52,500 nucleotides of DNA from Chrysomallon squamiferum (lineage: Eukaryota > Mollusca > Gastropoda > Neomphalida > Peltospiridae). The notes under the pieces are model-generated. The model searched no databases and was not told the origin of the DNA. It worked only from the letters and a program-made list of their open reading frames with translations. The translations under genes were made by a program, and so were the position numbers. Of the stretch, positions 25,324 to 38,282 are shown piece after piece. The first letter of the stretch is position 1, and every line of letters begins with the position of its first letter. The stretch covers positions 8,166,280 to 8,218,779 of the forward strand of contig CM022672.1 in the NCBI GenBank assembly GCA_012295275.1, written 5' to 3'.

Positions 25324-25612
25324 AACCTAACGGTTCAGCCTCGCCAGCGGCCTACAACTCAGACGTGTGTTTTTATTTCGTCTTCCGTCTGTGAAATCCT
25401 GTTTTCTTTTCGCGTTCTCCGCACAGATTAATTCCGTTCACTGTGGGGAATTTTATTGTTAGAAAACAAAGACGCCGTGATTTGTGCGTGAAGAGTTCAA
25501 AATAAATACAAACCATTTAAACCGTCTCACTGAGAGGTTGACTAACTCTGTGTTTTACCCGCTCTGTAACTGTCGCCGTTTTTAACAAATACTAAACCAT
25601 GTCTGAATTATA
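25324..25612. other. Unique, fairly GC-balanced DNA
   Basis: No gene recognised. It has more CpG than its neighbours, so a regulatory element or small untranslated exon is possible. Confidence 0.3.
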
Positions 25613-26395
25613 AATACACTGCATATACATTTTACAAAACTCTGTAACTCTATAATAAATACACGACAAGACTCTGTATTACAAAAATTCTACAAAACCA
25701 CATTACAAATACTTTACAAACGTCTGATTTACAAATAAACTGTAAATTTCTGCATTACAACCACACTACAAAACAGTATTACGACTACAATACAAAACTC
25801 TGTGCTACAAAAACACTACAGTATTATTATGTATTAAAAATGCTACAGAAAACTGTTTATTATAAATACTTCACAAACCCTGTCTTACAAATGGTCTAAA
25901 GTACTCTGTATTCAAATTAACTTTAAAAAACTCTGAATTACAAACACATTCCAAAAGTCTACAAGAAATTACCTCTGTTACTAATACGACATAAAACTCT
26001 GTAATGCCAATATACTAGAAAACTGTGTTTTACAAGTACTCCAGAAAACTATTATAAAAGCTTTTTCAAAAAATAAAATAAAAGCACTACCTCTTTTACA
26101 AATACTGTACATAACTTTATTATTACAAACACTTTACAGAACTTTGTATTACAAACACTTTACAGAACTCTATATTACAAATTTACTGTACAGAACTCTG
26201 TATTGCAAATACTTTACAGAACTCTATATTACAAATACTGTACAGAACTTTGTATTACAAATACTTTACAGAACTCTATATTACAAATTTACTGTACAGA
26301 ACGCTGTATTGCAAATACTCTATATTAATTACAAATACACTTCAGAACTCTATGAAAAATACACTACAGAATTCTATAATTAAAAGTATATATAT
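25613..26395. repeat. Minisatellite, ~25-bp unit, about 30 copies
   Basis: The unit resembles TACAGAACTCTATATTACAA followed by ATACT. Copies in 26130-26380 are well preserved; earlier ones are strongly diverged, so expansion appears more recent at the right end. Tyr/Thr/Leu-rich frames are artefacts. Confidence 0.9.
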
Positions 26396-27680
26396 ATATT
26401 ACTATATTACTACAAAATATACAAATCTATTTAAAAGAATTAATAAACAAGGAAACGGCTACAGCAGATATATAACAAAATTTGGACTATATTATAAAAA
26501 GTGAACTCAGTTGCAGTGTGTCGGACGCGATTTAAGCGTACTTTGGTCAGAAAACTACCGAAGCCTGCTTTTCTTGTTAACTGTTTGAGATTTACCAAGA
26601 TGATTTATCAATGATAGTGACCCTGTACTAAATCTATATAATTTCTTAGCATAATTAGAAAATAAGCTGCCTGAAGAAATTAATAAAATATTCAATACAG
26701 ATTACTGGTGTATACTTACTCATTAAAACAGGTTAATATAAACACATCCAAATAGATACATCACAGAGATTTGAGTGTTAATCCTTTTGTTCACGTATCA
26801 GAATGAATTCACACTTTAACTCCTTATTCCAGCTATTGCTTCGGGTTTCGTTTCATCACGGTTTCCCCTGGTCTCAGTTGCCTGCTGATAAATTAACGTG
26901 TGTCTGATTTTAACAGACCAAACGGCATTAAAAAAAAAAAAATGAAGATAAATTCAAACATTCGCTGGCTTTGGTTTTAACAACTGTTTGACTAACAGCC
27001 AAAAAAGAACTGCTGCCAGAATTACATTTAATTGGTTCCTGTGATGCGTTTGGTCACCATGGTTAACTGACCAAGAGCAGTAAACTTAACGTATTGGCTT
27101 TAACTGTTCCTCATGGCCAAATCGCAATCTCCTTTAGTTGTGTAGTAAGTAAACACAGCCAGCCAACCGAATCGATCGCAAAGTGTCCCCGCCTCGCCTA
27201 AACAAGAAATTCTAAACTTTCCTTTTCCAAACTTAGCCCAGGCAGCGAGGGTATCCGAGAGAACAGCACGACTGGTTTATTGAATACCTGCGTGTTTCTC
27301 TAGACTAGAACGTGCAGTCATGTCACTCCTTGTCCAGCTATTTCCATGGGACAAAACAGATAAACACTTTCATATTATCACAGCTTTCTTTCACCCAGTA
27401 AAAATCACTGAACAGACAAACGCAGGAGAACTTTGATTTAAATGTACGAGATTGCTGAAGCTAGCTTTTGTAACAACCATTCCGCAGAAAAAACACTGAA
27501 AGAGAAAATAAGCACAATTAAACATTTGTTAAAAAATGTACGAGTGTGTGAAAGATTTTTTTTTTTTAACCTCAGCAACTCCAACAGTTAGAAATAAAAT
27601 TTAAAAAATACAAATAAAATAAAATAACAGAATGATCCGTTGAATGAACAAGCCTAACAAACAAACAAAAAACTGGTTTT
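26396..27680. other. Unique non-coding DNA
   Basis: No gene seen. The segment 26960-27340 is GC-balanced, contains CGAATCGATCGC and a CCCCGCC box near 27187, and could be regulatory. Confidence 0.4.
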
Positions 27681-28487
27681 AAATGTACCACTTTGATTGT
27701 ACAGCGGCAGTTCTGAGTTTCACTCGAGTCTTTGTTTCACTCTCTCTCTCTCTCTCTTTCTCTCTCGCTGTCCGTGTTTCAGCCAGGCGAATGGCTGAAC
27801 CGGAGAGTTGCTTTAATCGCAGTTCATCTGAACAGATCAATGAAAGAGCAGTAAAGTTAAGCTTTTCCCACCAACGAACCAGCTGTCGGCGCACGTTACC
27901 ACAGCGTTATTCAACACAGCGATACATCGCTTTTTCAAAAGTCGCTCGCTGCATATATTTATGTATATAAAAATGTACCTGTGTGTGAGTATGTATATCA
28001 AAACCAGCTGCTGTTCATTTATCTCCCTCACTCCCTCTTACCTGTATAAACCTAAAAGTTCACAATAAAAGGTGGTGGGTAGAAAGAAGAAAAATATACA
28101 AACTACTGACTTTTTAACTCTTCTCGACAGAATCGTGAAATATCGATGCTCTCGAGGAGAACACAAGCAAAGAACATTTTGTTCCTGTCAGCCAGGTGAT
28201 ATGTTTTAATCGACAAACCACACAGGTGGACAAACTGGGCGGTTTACCTAAGCGCCAATCGGATTCCTTTTCTTTGTAATCATTGGCGACTTCTATCTCG
28301 CAGCAGACATAATAAAACTGCGATACGCCCACTGATACACAGATTAACAAAAATGACAGCGCATCACACAGATGCACCAGTAGATTGAAAGCCATTAATA
28401 TGCCTCTGATACCAATAAACAAATACCGCTTATTGCCTTATGCTCGTTCAATCTTATCTGAAGGCGACTGTCGCCTGCAACACGAAA
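27681..28487. other. GC-balanced island, possible conserved non-coding element
   Basis: The stretch 28110-28450 looks unlike the AT-rich, repeat-laden flanks. A 102-codon minus frame (28114-28422) spans it, starting with a hydrophobic segment, but matches nothing I recognise. A short CT tract is at about 27741-27767. Confidence 0.35.
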
Positions 28488-28672
28488 ATTACTTTACTAC
28501 GACTCTTACGTGTGTTATCAACATTATTTTACTAAGACTGTTATGTGCGTTATGAATGTTATTTTACTAAGACGCTTACGTGTGCTATGAATGCTATTTT
28601 ACTACGATTCTTGCGCTGTGTTATGAATGTCATTTTACTATCATTGTGATGTGCGTTATAAATGTTATTTGA
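28488..28672. repeat. Minisatellite, ~36-bp unit, 5 copies
   Basis: The unit resembles ATTTTACTAAGAC followed by TTATGTGCGTTATGAATGTT. Copies differ at several positions. Confidence 0.85.
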
Positions 28673-30150
28673 TGATGATAGAACGGTCGTGAGGAATATA
28701 ATTATATATATATATATATATAACAAATTGTCACTCATAAATTTGATAAATGAATACTATTATGACTGATATTATTAACTTTTGTTCTTATTTTTAAAAT
28801 ATCTTTCTATTAAAAAACAACAAAAAAACAACAACAAACTATTATTAAACCAAGGCCATGCATATAATGAATATTTTAAAATATTACCCATTCTCTGCTG
28901 ACGTATCTTTTATATTATCGTGTCTGCTAGAGCCATTATGACTTTTCCTTCTATTTTTGTTTGCATTTAAATTCAAAAAGACCATTTTAACGTGTTGAAG
29001 TGGAGATGAGTTCTGTAAATGACAAGTGGCTGTGAATATCAGTAATTTAATTTCCATGTCAGGCTTCTGTTAATTGTCGAGCAGTTGCGCAGTTCTCTCA
29101 ACGTCAGCATCGTGAACGTGCACGTGAATATTCTACTTGTTAATTTTTTCTCCCAGCTTAGCCTGCACGGAAATACATTAACCACGAAAACATGGACAGT
29201 CATGACACCATACGATTTAGTTATATCGTATAAAAAAAAACAATTATATAACAAAAAGGATCATAAAAAGTGAAAGGAAAAAAATTAAATTAAATTAAAA
29301 TTCCACTTTAAATTATTAAAGTCATTAAATAAATTAGTTACGTGAAACAACACACTATACTTCACGTATCATTTCAGTGAAATGCGAAAAAAAAAAAACG
29401 GCTTTGTTTAATAGATTATTGACAGCCGCAGGAGCATGAGAGGATCGATTCTTGTCGGTATGCTCACTGAACTATTTCCCGTTACAACTAATCTCCCAAG
29501 AATAATTAACCAATTTTCCTGTTTGTGAGAGGGAAAGTTAAAATATCATTTACCGCTATCACGAGGCTAGCGTATGGAGTAATTGCAGTGAATTTGCTCT
29601 TTCAGATTATTGTTTGTTAAAAAAAGAAAAAAGAAAAGGAAGTTAAGAAATGCATTTTAAAAACACAGTTATTGTGGTTCTTGTTGTTTTTTTCACTGAA
29701 TCAGACTGATAAACATACAGAGAGATATACAGACATACAGACATACAAAACGTGCGGAGGCAAACAGATATGCTAACAATAATTTTCTTAGGTCGACACG
29801 TCTCTATTAATACACACATAACCTACCTGGAATAGAAATGAAATATTTACAGAACGAATTAAAATCGGTTTCTTTAGGTTTTGTGTGAGTACGTAACAGA
29901 GTCTGACGCAAGCAAGTGAGACGAAATACCTGCCTGTGCGTGGGTCACGGCTGACTTACGTGTCAGACACCGTGAAAAGACGAGTGTCCGGTTTCTCTGA
30001 CACTTTTAATAAATAACGCAGCGCTAGTGTAGCGTCCCTGTCTGACTCCTTAACAGCCTTTTTAACAATTGAACAACTTTTTATCGTTATATTTATTTTT
30101 TCTGCCTAAATTTCAAATGTTTCTAATCTTATTTTCTATACCTGTTTTTT
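28673..30150. other. AT-rich non-coding DNA
   Basis: A (TA)n tract is at 28703-28722. The segment 29880-30050 is more GC-balanced and CpG-containing. No gene seen. Confidence 0.45.
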
Positions 30151-30151
30151 T

Positions 30152-30244
<93 letters not shown>

Positions 30245-30335
30245 CAGACAGAAAGACAGAGAACGGATAATGGACATAGAGAGAGATAGATAGATGGATA
30301 AACAGATGCACAGATAGATGGATAGACAGATAAAC

Positions 30336-30420
<85 letters not shown>

Positions 30421-30440
30421 TATATATAGATAGATAGACA
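30151..30440. repeat. (GATA)n, two long blocks with a diverged middle
   Basis: About 23 uninterrupted units at 30151-30244 and about 21 at 30337-30420, separated by GACA- and GATG-containing variants. Ser-Ile-Tyr-Leu frames on the minus strand come from the repeat. Confidence 0.97.
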
Positions 30441-31156
30441 AATAGATGTAGATATAGATACAGTTAGATACAGATGTATATATAGATAAATAGTTTCTAA
30501 TTTTAACCACAAGAAAACGAGCAATTTGACACACCTAGAGTGCAGCTCGCACTTTGAATCACAATGACGGTGCACTGCAAGGAAAACCATTAAAGTGAAA
30601 ACTCATGTTTAACATCATAAGTTAACAAAAAACCTTCACTAGTCGTATTATTTCTGCCCGGGAACCCACAGAGAGAATGTCATGGTTGAAGTGAAATATT
30701 ATCGATATGAACTGATATACGATACGCAATTTGAATTTCAAAACTTCCTCGTTCATTTTGACAAGATATTTGACAAGTCCTTCTACAAGTCCAAACTTTA
30801 TTTATCTCAAACAGTTAACAGTGCAAACGGGGAGGATCTACAAACTTGTAATTTATATTAAAAATGTTGTGTGAAAAAAAAAAAAGAGTTTTGATATATA
30901 ATAATAACAAAAACAATAAATACAGCAGCAACAGCAATAAGAACAACAAAATATATATATATATATAAAATACTACCTATAGACTATATGCAATTTATAT
31001 TAGTCATGTTGTGCAATTATACAAGAGCAACCATAATAACAGCAACCAGTAAAAATAGCAATACTACTAATAATAACAATAATAAAACGATAATAACAGA
31101 TATAGCTACAACAATAAGAACAAAAATAACATCATCAACAACAACAAAACAAGTAA
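30441..31156. other. AT-rich non-coding DNA
   Basis: Unique to about 30880, then AAT/AAC-type trinucleotide DNA and a (TA)n at about 30951-30966. No gene seen. Confidence 0.5.
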
Positions 31157-31159
31157 CAT

Positions 31160-31193
<34 letters not shown>

Positions 31194-31238
31194 GTTACTA
31201 CTACTACTACTACTACTAATAATAATAATAATAATAAA
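31157..31238. repeat. (ACT)n then (AAT)n
   Basis: ACT repeats with one GTT interruption, passing directly into AAT repeats. Confidence 0.95.
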
Positions 31239-31499
31239 GGTTACTTTTAAATATTCTGTTGATAACTCATCTCTGATGGTTATTTATATTTAACTCTTGT
31301 CTATATCAACAATTTGAATGGATGCATTTTAACTGATAAACTCTATGATGGCTCATGATAACGGATATTTAATATGCTCAGACTATCTTCAATATAATTT
31401 ATCTTCTCAGTATCTGTTTTTAGATGTAATAGTTTCATAGATAATAAATTTGATATTTTAGAAGCATTTCTTTCTACAGATCTGAATACCTTCTGGAAA

Positions 31500-31600
31500 G
31501 CTTAAAGTTTTTTTTTTCTTCTTCTTTTTTTTTCTAATTTAGTGGGGCGTTTCTTTTTTATTATTAAAAAAAAAAAAAATAAAAAAAAAAAAAAAAAGCA
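31500..31600. repeat. T-rich then A-rich inverted low complexity
   Basis: Poly-T and CTT at 31508-31535 and T runs to 31559, followed by poly-A runs at 31566-31597. The halves are complementary. Confidence 0.8.
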
Positions 31601-31656
31601 TTAAGAAGAGATTAAGTGGTTGGTATTATGTACAAACTTAAAAACACAAACACCTG

Positions 31657-31820
31657 TATACTGTCAGCTCTCTAGTCAGCTTAAATTTCAAACAATATTC
31701 TCTAATCTGATCCTGAGTATGTTATTTAAAAATAAATATACTGCCAACCCTCTGTGCCAGTTTAAATTTCAAACTATATTCTTAATCTTACTCTGAATAT
31801 GTTATTTAATAGGAAATAAA
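31657..31820. repeat. Two-copy tandem duplication, ~82 bp
   Basis: The copies at 31657-31736 and 31737-31820 share TATACTG, TTTAAATTTCAAAC or TTAAATTTCAAAC, ATATTCT, and TATGTTATTTAA, at roughly 80% identity. Confidence 0.75.
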
Positions 31821-33320
31821 TGTAAAGCATATTCACTTACCTTTTATATATTGTCGCTAAAACTGGTGCGGGCTTTAGTCCAGTGTATGAAATCTAATGT
31901 AGGAGATAAGTGTCGGTTCTCCACAATGCGTGTATTAGCTTGTTTGCCCATTCATACACCAATACGGACAGCTGTAGTTTTTATTACGTATGTTAATCTT
32001 TATCAGTAATGAAAATGCATAATGTAATTTTAACAAAGTGTTTAATAGGAAAAGTATTTCAGTTTACATTTTATAATTACAATAAATAGTTAACCGATGG
32101 ACATCACATTGTTACTTGACATCGAGTGAATGCTATACACGGTGTTATATTTGATCTTACTCATGATAACGGCGTAAATGAGCAGTGTATCTGTATTACA
32201 CAACTTCAGCGTGTTATTATTAGCAGTAAAAGCCGGTGATAGGTTAAGTATTTACGTTTCACACTAGGCGAGTTCAGTTACAGAGTTTAGTACATAAAAA
32301 CAATTCACTATTATTAGTAATTATACAAGCCACAAGCTGAATTAACGTGTCATCTGAATTTTGTCTTTTATTCTGCAAATTTCCTTTTCAATCTGTGTAT
32401 AGAACTTAATGCATCTACCACGTTAGAGTATACAGTTCAACGTTTGTATATAAGTAACCAAAAAACTTTGTTATATTACTTGTCATTAAGTCATATTTAT
32501 TTATTTATTTACTTATTTATGTTTTTCGTTATTATTATGTTGTATTTATTATTACTAATCTAGATGTCATGAAACAATGGATTCGCCAAACGTATTCAGA
32601 ATGATTCAGTTTTTCGCTGTTCTGTTCCATTATTTATTCATTCCTATTTTCTCTGCTTTCATTCATTCATTTATCCTTTTCTCAATTTCAAAGTTCTTGC
32701 TTCTTTCACTGACTTTTTTCTCGTTTTAATACTGCATAAAAACATTCTGCTTGAGTAAGTTGTATTAACCGATGAACATTCTTAACTGACAGCTGAGCAA
32801 TATATTAAGTTCTTCTACAGATCTCAGTAACATTATTTACCCTTCAGTCATGCGATGTTAGCTGATGTAAATGCAACTCTATTACTTGTTTTTGAAATAA
32901 AACACAACCTCACAGAAAAAGGAAAAAAAAAAAAAATGCACGTAGGAACAAAATTACGTTTATTTACGAGATCTCGCTAAGGGAGTTAATTCAGTTAATA
33001 ACTTCCTCATTTGTGTAAATCACAGTATACGGGTGTAAGACTATATAATTTGACTCGTAGGTTTGAAAATACAATGATGAAGTTTATTCTGAACGTTACT
33101 TTTATCAGTTCACTTATTTCGTCAATTCTGGCATGTGAAGGTTTCTCTGCTGCGGATAATTAAATAGATGAAGAAAAAATCCGAATTAATGCGTCGAATA
33201 CATAGCATATAATGCGTAACTATGTCAGAGATAGTAATCTGTCAGTTTTATTGGTGTTCTTGATGTAAAATTAAATCATGTAAAAGAGGAAATTCCTAGC
33301 TTAATCAACATAATGAATGC
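31821..33320. other. Unique AT-rich non-coding DNA
   Basis: No gene seen. On the minus strand a textbook splice donor (AAAAG before GTAAGT) lies at 31841/31840 and could end an upstream exon of the receptor, but such words occur by chance at about this frequency. Confidence 0.35.
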
Positions 33321-33570
33321 TGCATGTTTGCTTCTTGGGGTCCTTTTTTAATGTTATTTTGTATCTTACTTTTTGAATGTTGTTTTTGTCGATGTTTTTG
33401 GTTTGTTTGTTTGTTGCTGGTTTTTTTTGGTTTTTTTTGTTATTTTTAAGGTTTTGGTTTGTTTATTTGGATTTTTTTTTTTTTCACTATTGTTTATCGG
33501 CGTTATTTATTTATTTATTTTTAATTTAATTTAATTTTATTATTAATACTTTTTTTCAATTCTGTTAGTC
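33321..33570. repeat. T/G-rich low complexity
   Basis: Runs of T with GG and GTTT interruptions, then TTTA repeats near 33504-33525. Confidence 0.75.
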
Positions 33571-33901
33571 TAGTATGAACGTATTGTGTTAACTCTAGCC
33601 TAGAGTCGACACAAGAAGAGATTTCTGTACATACTAGTCTGAAGATCACAGCTTAACCAACACTATTCGTGTTTCAGTATTAGTCCGCTTTCTGTAAAAG
33701 ACAAACTGTCAATCTTGCTTGGTAATGATAGTGTTATTTAAATAATTAGCTGAACCTCTTCATTAGCGAGTTTGAAATTCAATACAGTGTTTCCTGTGAA
33801 CTGTAAAGTGTCAGTAAGGAGAGAGAAATGTCCTGGTTGCTTTACACACTGGATACAGTGCTAAGCAATACGTTTTATTTGTTAAAGAGACAACCAGTGG
33901 T
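33571..33901. other. Unique non-coding DNA
   Basis: No gene seen. Confidence 0.5.
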
Positions 33902-34176
33902 TCTACTGTTACGTAATTCTGAGTGTAATATGTCATTTTGACTGTTTTAATACGTAAATGACTCTCTGTGATACATAACTGACTATTTGTAATACGTAAC
34001 TATTTGTAATACCTAATTCTGACTGTTTGTAATAAGTAACTGACTATTTGTAATACCTAACTCTGACTGTAATACATAATTCTGACTGTTTGTAATAAGT
34101 AACTGACTAATTGCAATACGGAATTTTGACTGTTTGTAAATCGTAAGTGACTATTTGTAATGTATAATTCTGACAG
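33902..34176. repeat. Minisatellite, ~21-bp unit, about 12-13 copies
   Basis: The unit resembles CTGACTGTTTGTAATACGTAA, with alternating spacers (TAACTGACTATTTG and TAATTCTGACTGTTTG) that suggest a 42-43-bp dimer over part of the array. Confidence 0.8.
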
Positions 34177-34965
34177 CTTTCATTAACTAACACGTGAATT
34201 TGTTACCGTTATCGAACAGAAAAATTTTCGTTAATTCTTTGTCAAGATACTTTTATTCCATTTTTCTCTTCAATAATAAAATAAATTTATTTTCATTTAC
34301 ATTTGAGGGATGGATTCAGTTTTATTTTGTTTGTTTTGTCTGTTTTGTTTCTTATTGTTTTGGTATATTTATTTATTTTTATTTTTTTATTTTTTATTTT
34401 TTATTTTTTTTACAGTAATTTACCTAATTTTTGTATCGGTCATGTTATATAATAAAATGTTGTTGTTTAAAAATCACTGATTTTAACTTTGTTTTGTTTT
34501 TAAAATAAAATATCTAATGTTATAGTTCAGAGTTATAGTTAAAGTGATGGGACGACATTCTAAATGCCAGAACTAATGGTGAGACTATAAATAGCATTGT
34601 TTATATATGTCACTTTTTCTGATGTATATCTAACCTAACCTTTGTCAGTAAATCACAGTATTTTGTATTTAGAAAATATCAACATACGTTCACCTAGATA
34701 CCTTCTGTCTTACTTAAGTCTCATTTTTATTTTTATTTTCTATTTTATCTATGTTTTACTATTATTTTCTTCTTAAAAAACATAAAGAAGAAAGAAAGAA
34801 AGAAATTATACCTTCTTTTTATTTTGACTCTTTTAATATTTCATAAATTTCTTTTCTGCTTCCTAATTTCATTTTATTTTCTATTTATACTTTCTGTCTT
34901 TCCTTTTCTTCACTTTTCTACATATTTTTTTAATTATTATTATTTCTTGTATTTTTCATTTCTTT
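34177..34965. other. T-rich non-coding DNA
   Basis: T-rich runs at 34330-34412 and from 34720 onward. Short AAAG repeats at about 34788-34803. No gene seen. Confidence 0.5.

Positions 34966-35016
<51 letters not shown>
34966..35016. repeat. (CTTT)n microsatellite
   Basis: About 12 CTTT units, pyrimidine only. Confidence 0.95.
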
Positions 35017-35974
35017 AATTAATCCTTTCTTTTATTCTAGCCACCTTAATCAGGCATGAAAGCCTTGCTACTGGTTTAACGTAGATCGTAGTATTTATTT
35101 CCCAGTCTATGGCTATGTATATAAAAATGAACACTTCTTGCTAATCTAAAAGAACACTTATTGAAGTGGCGACTGCATGTAAAAACAAAAATTTCAATAG
35201 AGACTTTCCAAATATTATTTCAATAAATTATAATTTTAATTAAAATTGACGGAAAACTACTTTTCTTAATGCTCCGAAAGTAGTAATAGTTGGAACGGTA
35301 AATAACGGGTAACTACAGAGCAGAAGTAAAACATTATTTCTGTATCAAGCGCTCGTCGCGTATTAAAGAGACGAATATTATAACTTGAGAAATAAAAAGA
35401 GATGTACACTGAAGCTCTGACGTAACAATACGATATCGGCTTGTTCCGCTTCACCGAACAACTAGGATACGATTATCTAAATAACATAGATAGTGTGATA
35501 AGAAAAGTAACAAAACAGTAATCACCCTGTTCTGCGTTTTTGAACATGTGCTGCAGAGTTGTATGTACACAGTTAAAATATTTAATAGTTTGAGATTAAA
35601 AACAACCACAACAAATAAAATAAGAATTAAATGATAATAATAATAATAATAATAGAGCAGAAAAGGAAAAATAATACACATGTAATAATAATTACAATAA
35701 TGATGTCAGTATAGGCGTATGTGTATGTTTGAGTATGAGTGTATATTAATGATGATAATAATGATGATGTTGATATACATACACACACACACATATAACA
35801 TAACATACACAGACGAATACATATACATAATATTATACACTGCATATTTCAATAAAGGCTGTTAAAATGAAAACATTGAAATGTAAATATGAAAGTTAAT
35901 GATCCGTTGTGTACACTGTGTTATGTGAACACAATCAAAGACTGTTACTGTTTTCTGCAGACTTTCACTACGCA

Positions 35975-35978
<4 letters not shown>
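35017..35978. other. AT-rich non-coding DNA
   Basis: Short (AAT)n at 35634-35653, GAT/AAT repeats near 35748-35770 and a CA tract near 35778-35795. No gene seen. Confidence 0.5.

Positions 35979-36008
<30 letters not shown>
35979..36008. repeat. (TG)n microsatellite
   Basis: About 15 TG units with one GC interruption at the end. Confidence 0.95.
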
Positions 36009-36012
<4 letters not shown>

Positions 36013-36740
36013 ATACAAGTATTTCATCAGCGTACTGTTGACACAGAGACTGTAAGCTACTTATGTTAGTTTCCATTTTAAGTTTTTAATCATTTCTCTT
36101 TATTTTCCGTTCTTCATATAAAAGGTTAGTTATTTTAATATAGCTGTTTTTTTCATCAATAGCGACATTTTAGTCATTTTGAAAATAGAAAAAAAAAATA
36201 AACACAGAAAAAAAACATTAACTATTAGTACTAGTAGGAGAGTATTAGCACCATTGCAACTACTATTACCAATATAACTACTACTAATACTGCTGCTGCT
36301 GCTATTGCTACTATTACTACTAATGCTACATCTTTTAACATCATCATCATCATCATCAGTATTATTATTATTATTATTAATGCTACAACTAAAGTATAAA
36401 AACAACAACTACTACCACGTCATAAACAAAGTGTAATAAAAAAGTAGTCATGAAACATAAAAGGATTAATGTAATTAAGTGTAACTTCTACCTCTTCTAT
36501 TATTTTCAAAGTAAACGTATTTAAACAGTTTGACGGTTTCAATTATTTACTAATAAAAGAACGGTTTGACATAGTCTATAATTAGACAGGAGAGCTCGAA
36601 ATGGTGTTTGTTTTTCTTTCTTTTGTTTTGGTTCTTTTATTTCGTAATCCCATCCCACTGAGCGTGAATGCCAATAAACACACACAGTAGTTACATATTT
36701 CATTCCCCCAAAGTTATGATTAACAACAACAAACATATAT
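36009..36740. other. AT-rich non-coding DNA
   Basis: ACT/GCT trinucleotides at about 36217-36325, (ATC)n at about 36340-36358 and (ATT)n to about 36379. No gene seen. Confidence 0.5.
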
Positions 36741-37363
36741 TACACACCTATATGTATGCATGTATAAATACATACAAATAAATACATATATGCATATATA
36801 TACACCTATATGCATATATATACACCTACATGCATACATACATACATACATACATATCTACATACTATACATACGTACATACATACATACACATAATCAG
36901 ACAGACAGACAGACACAAACTCACATACTCACATACAGACGTTTTCACATGCTAAAAATAAAAACGCCATGAATGCCATTCTTCCCAGATAAGATAAAAC
37001 TGTTTAGATGTTTATCTTTCCTTTACTAAGTTTTCGTCTTTCTTCTTTCTTCTTCTCTGAAGCCAGTCTGTTAGTAATTGAGCGTGTGAAGGTTGTGTTG
37101 TAGCCGCAAGTCAAGTTAAATTTTTTCACCTAAATCTAAATCTCCACATACCGAACTGTCTGCTACAATTACTGTTACTGTTTAAACGTAATACGTGAAT
37201 GATATGTTTTGTAACATGCACACGAAAATATACACTCTGTTTCTGTAACACACGTAATCACACAGATATATATCTATATATACCCATAAATGATGACCTC
37301 ATATAAACACATATAATATATAAACACCATAAAAATCCTTGTACAATAAATTTATAATACATT

Positions 37364-37392
<29 letters not shown>
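36741..37392. repeat. TATG/TACA repeats, (GACA)n and (TA)n tracts
   Basis: A 21-base unit (ATGCATATATATACACCTAT) is repeated near 36790-36830. TACA repeats follow to about 36890 and GACA at 36898-36915. (TA)n tracts are at about 37362-37384. The stretch 36930-37260 between them is unique and has no gene. Confidence 0.75.
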
Positions 37393-37394
<2 letters not shown>

Positions 37395-38039
37395 ATATAT
37401 ATATTCACATACAAACATAGAAACTTACATACACCACCCAGAAACAAACATCCTAATATAGATACACCATCTTTAGTTTTTGTACACAAACACACACACA
37501 CATACAGAAAGACATATACATCTTATATGTATTGACATATACGAGAAGTTGGTTATCTGTGAAGAAGTTTACACAAAATTTACAGAGCGGTTTTAAAATA
37601 ACTACCAAACCTCTTACCTCAGATTGGAGTTAAGTGTTTTACGTTTAGACAAAGAGTTTTAAAAGTGATCGCGTTTTTCTCTCCAGTTTACACAGCTGTG
37701 GTCTTTGTGCTCGTTACCACTCGGTCGCTCAACACAACGAGAGCTTTGTGTTAAAATCAAGAAAATATAAAATCTCGTTTACTTCAGTTTGCTTAAGCAC
37801 TACTTTAAAAATGAGTTACACTTTTCAAGTATATTTAGACAAATTAACCTACGCTAGCAGCGGATTCGAGGTGGTAACAAAGTACTGCAGGTATTCGAAC
37901 ACACACCTGATAAATACGAGTGAATTAATGAATAAAATGATCAAACGAATAATGAATGTCTGAATGAATGAATGAGAATTTTAACATTTGGTTTCTGCAT
38001 TGGTGACATAACGAAACTGTAAGTGTGTGTATGTGTATA

Positions 38040-38042
<3 letters not shown>
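37393..38042. other. AT-rich non-coding DNA
   Basis: A CA tract is at about 37489-37502. A 71-codon plus frame (37748-37963) has no recognisable features. No gene called. Confidence 0.45.
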
Positions 38043-38124
<82 letters not shown>

Positions 38125-38166
38125 GTATATATAATAACACGTATAATAAATGGGATGATACACATA
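38043..38166. repeat. (CT)39 with a 42-bp conserved flank, copy 1
   Basis: The (CT)n tract at 38043-38120 is followed at 38125-38166 by a segment containing ATAACACGTATAATAAATGG and GATACACA. It matches 47771-47812 at about 40 of 42 positions. The opposite flank of the tract does not match between the two loci. Confidence 0.85.
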
Positions 38167-38246
38167 TTATTGTGATCGTTACTTTATATCTATCAAATCT
38201 CTGCGTGTCTGTAATAACACATATCCGTATGTTAATACATTTGCTC

Positions 38247-38282
<36 letters not shown>

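Noticed and set aside
26144-26504. Tyr/Thr/Leu-rich plus frames with an apparent 25-base repeat
   Set aside because: They arise from the 25613-26395 minisatellite.
30136-30590. 132- and 146-codon minus frames rich in Ser-Ile-Tyr-Leu
   Set aside because: They are translations of (GATA)n in two frames.
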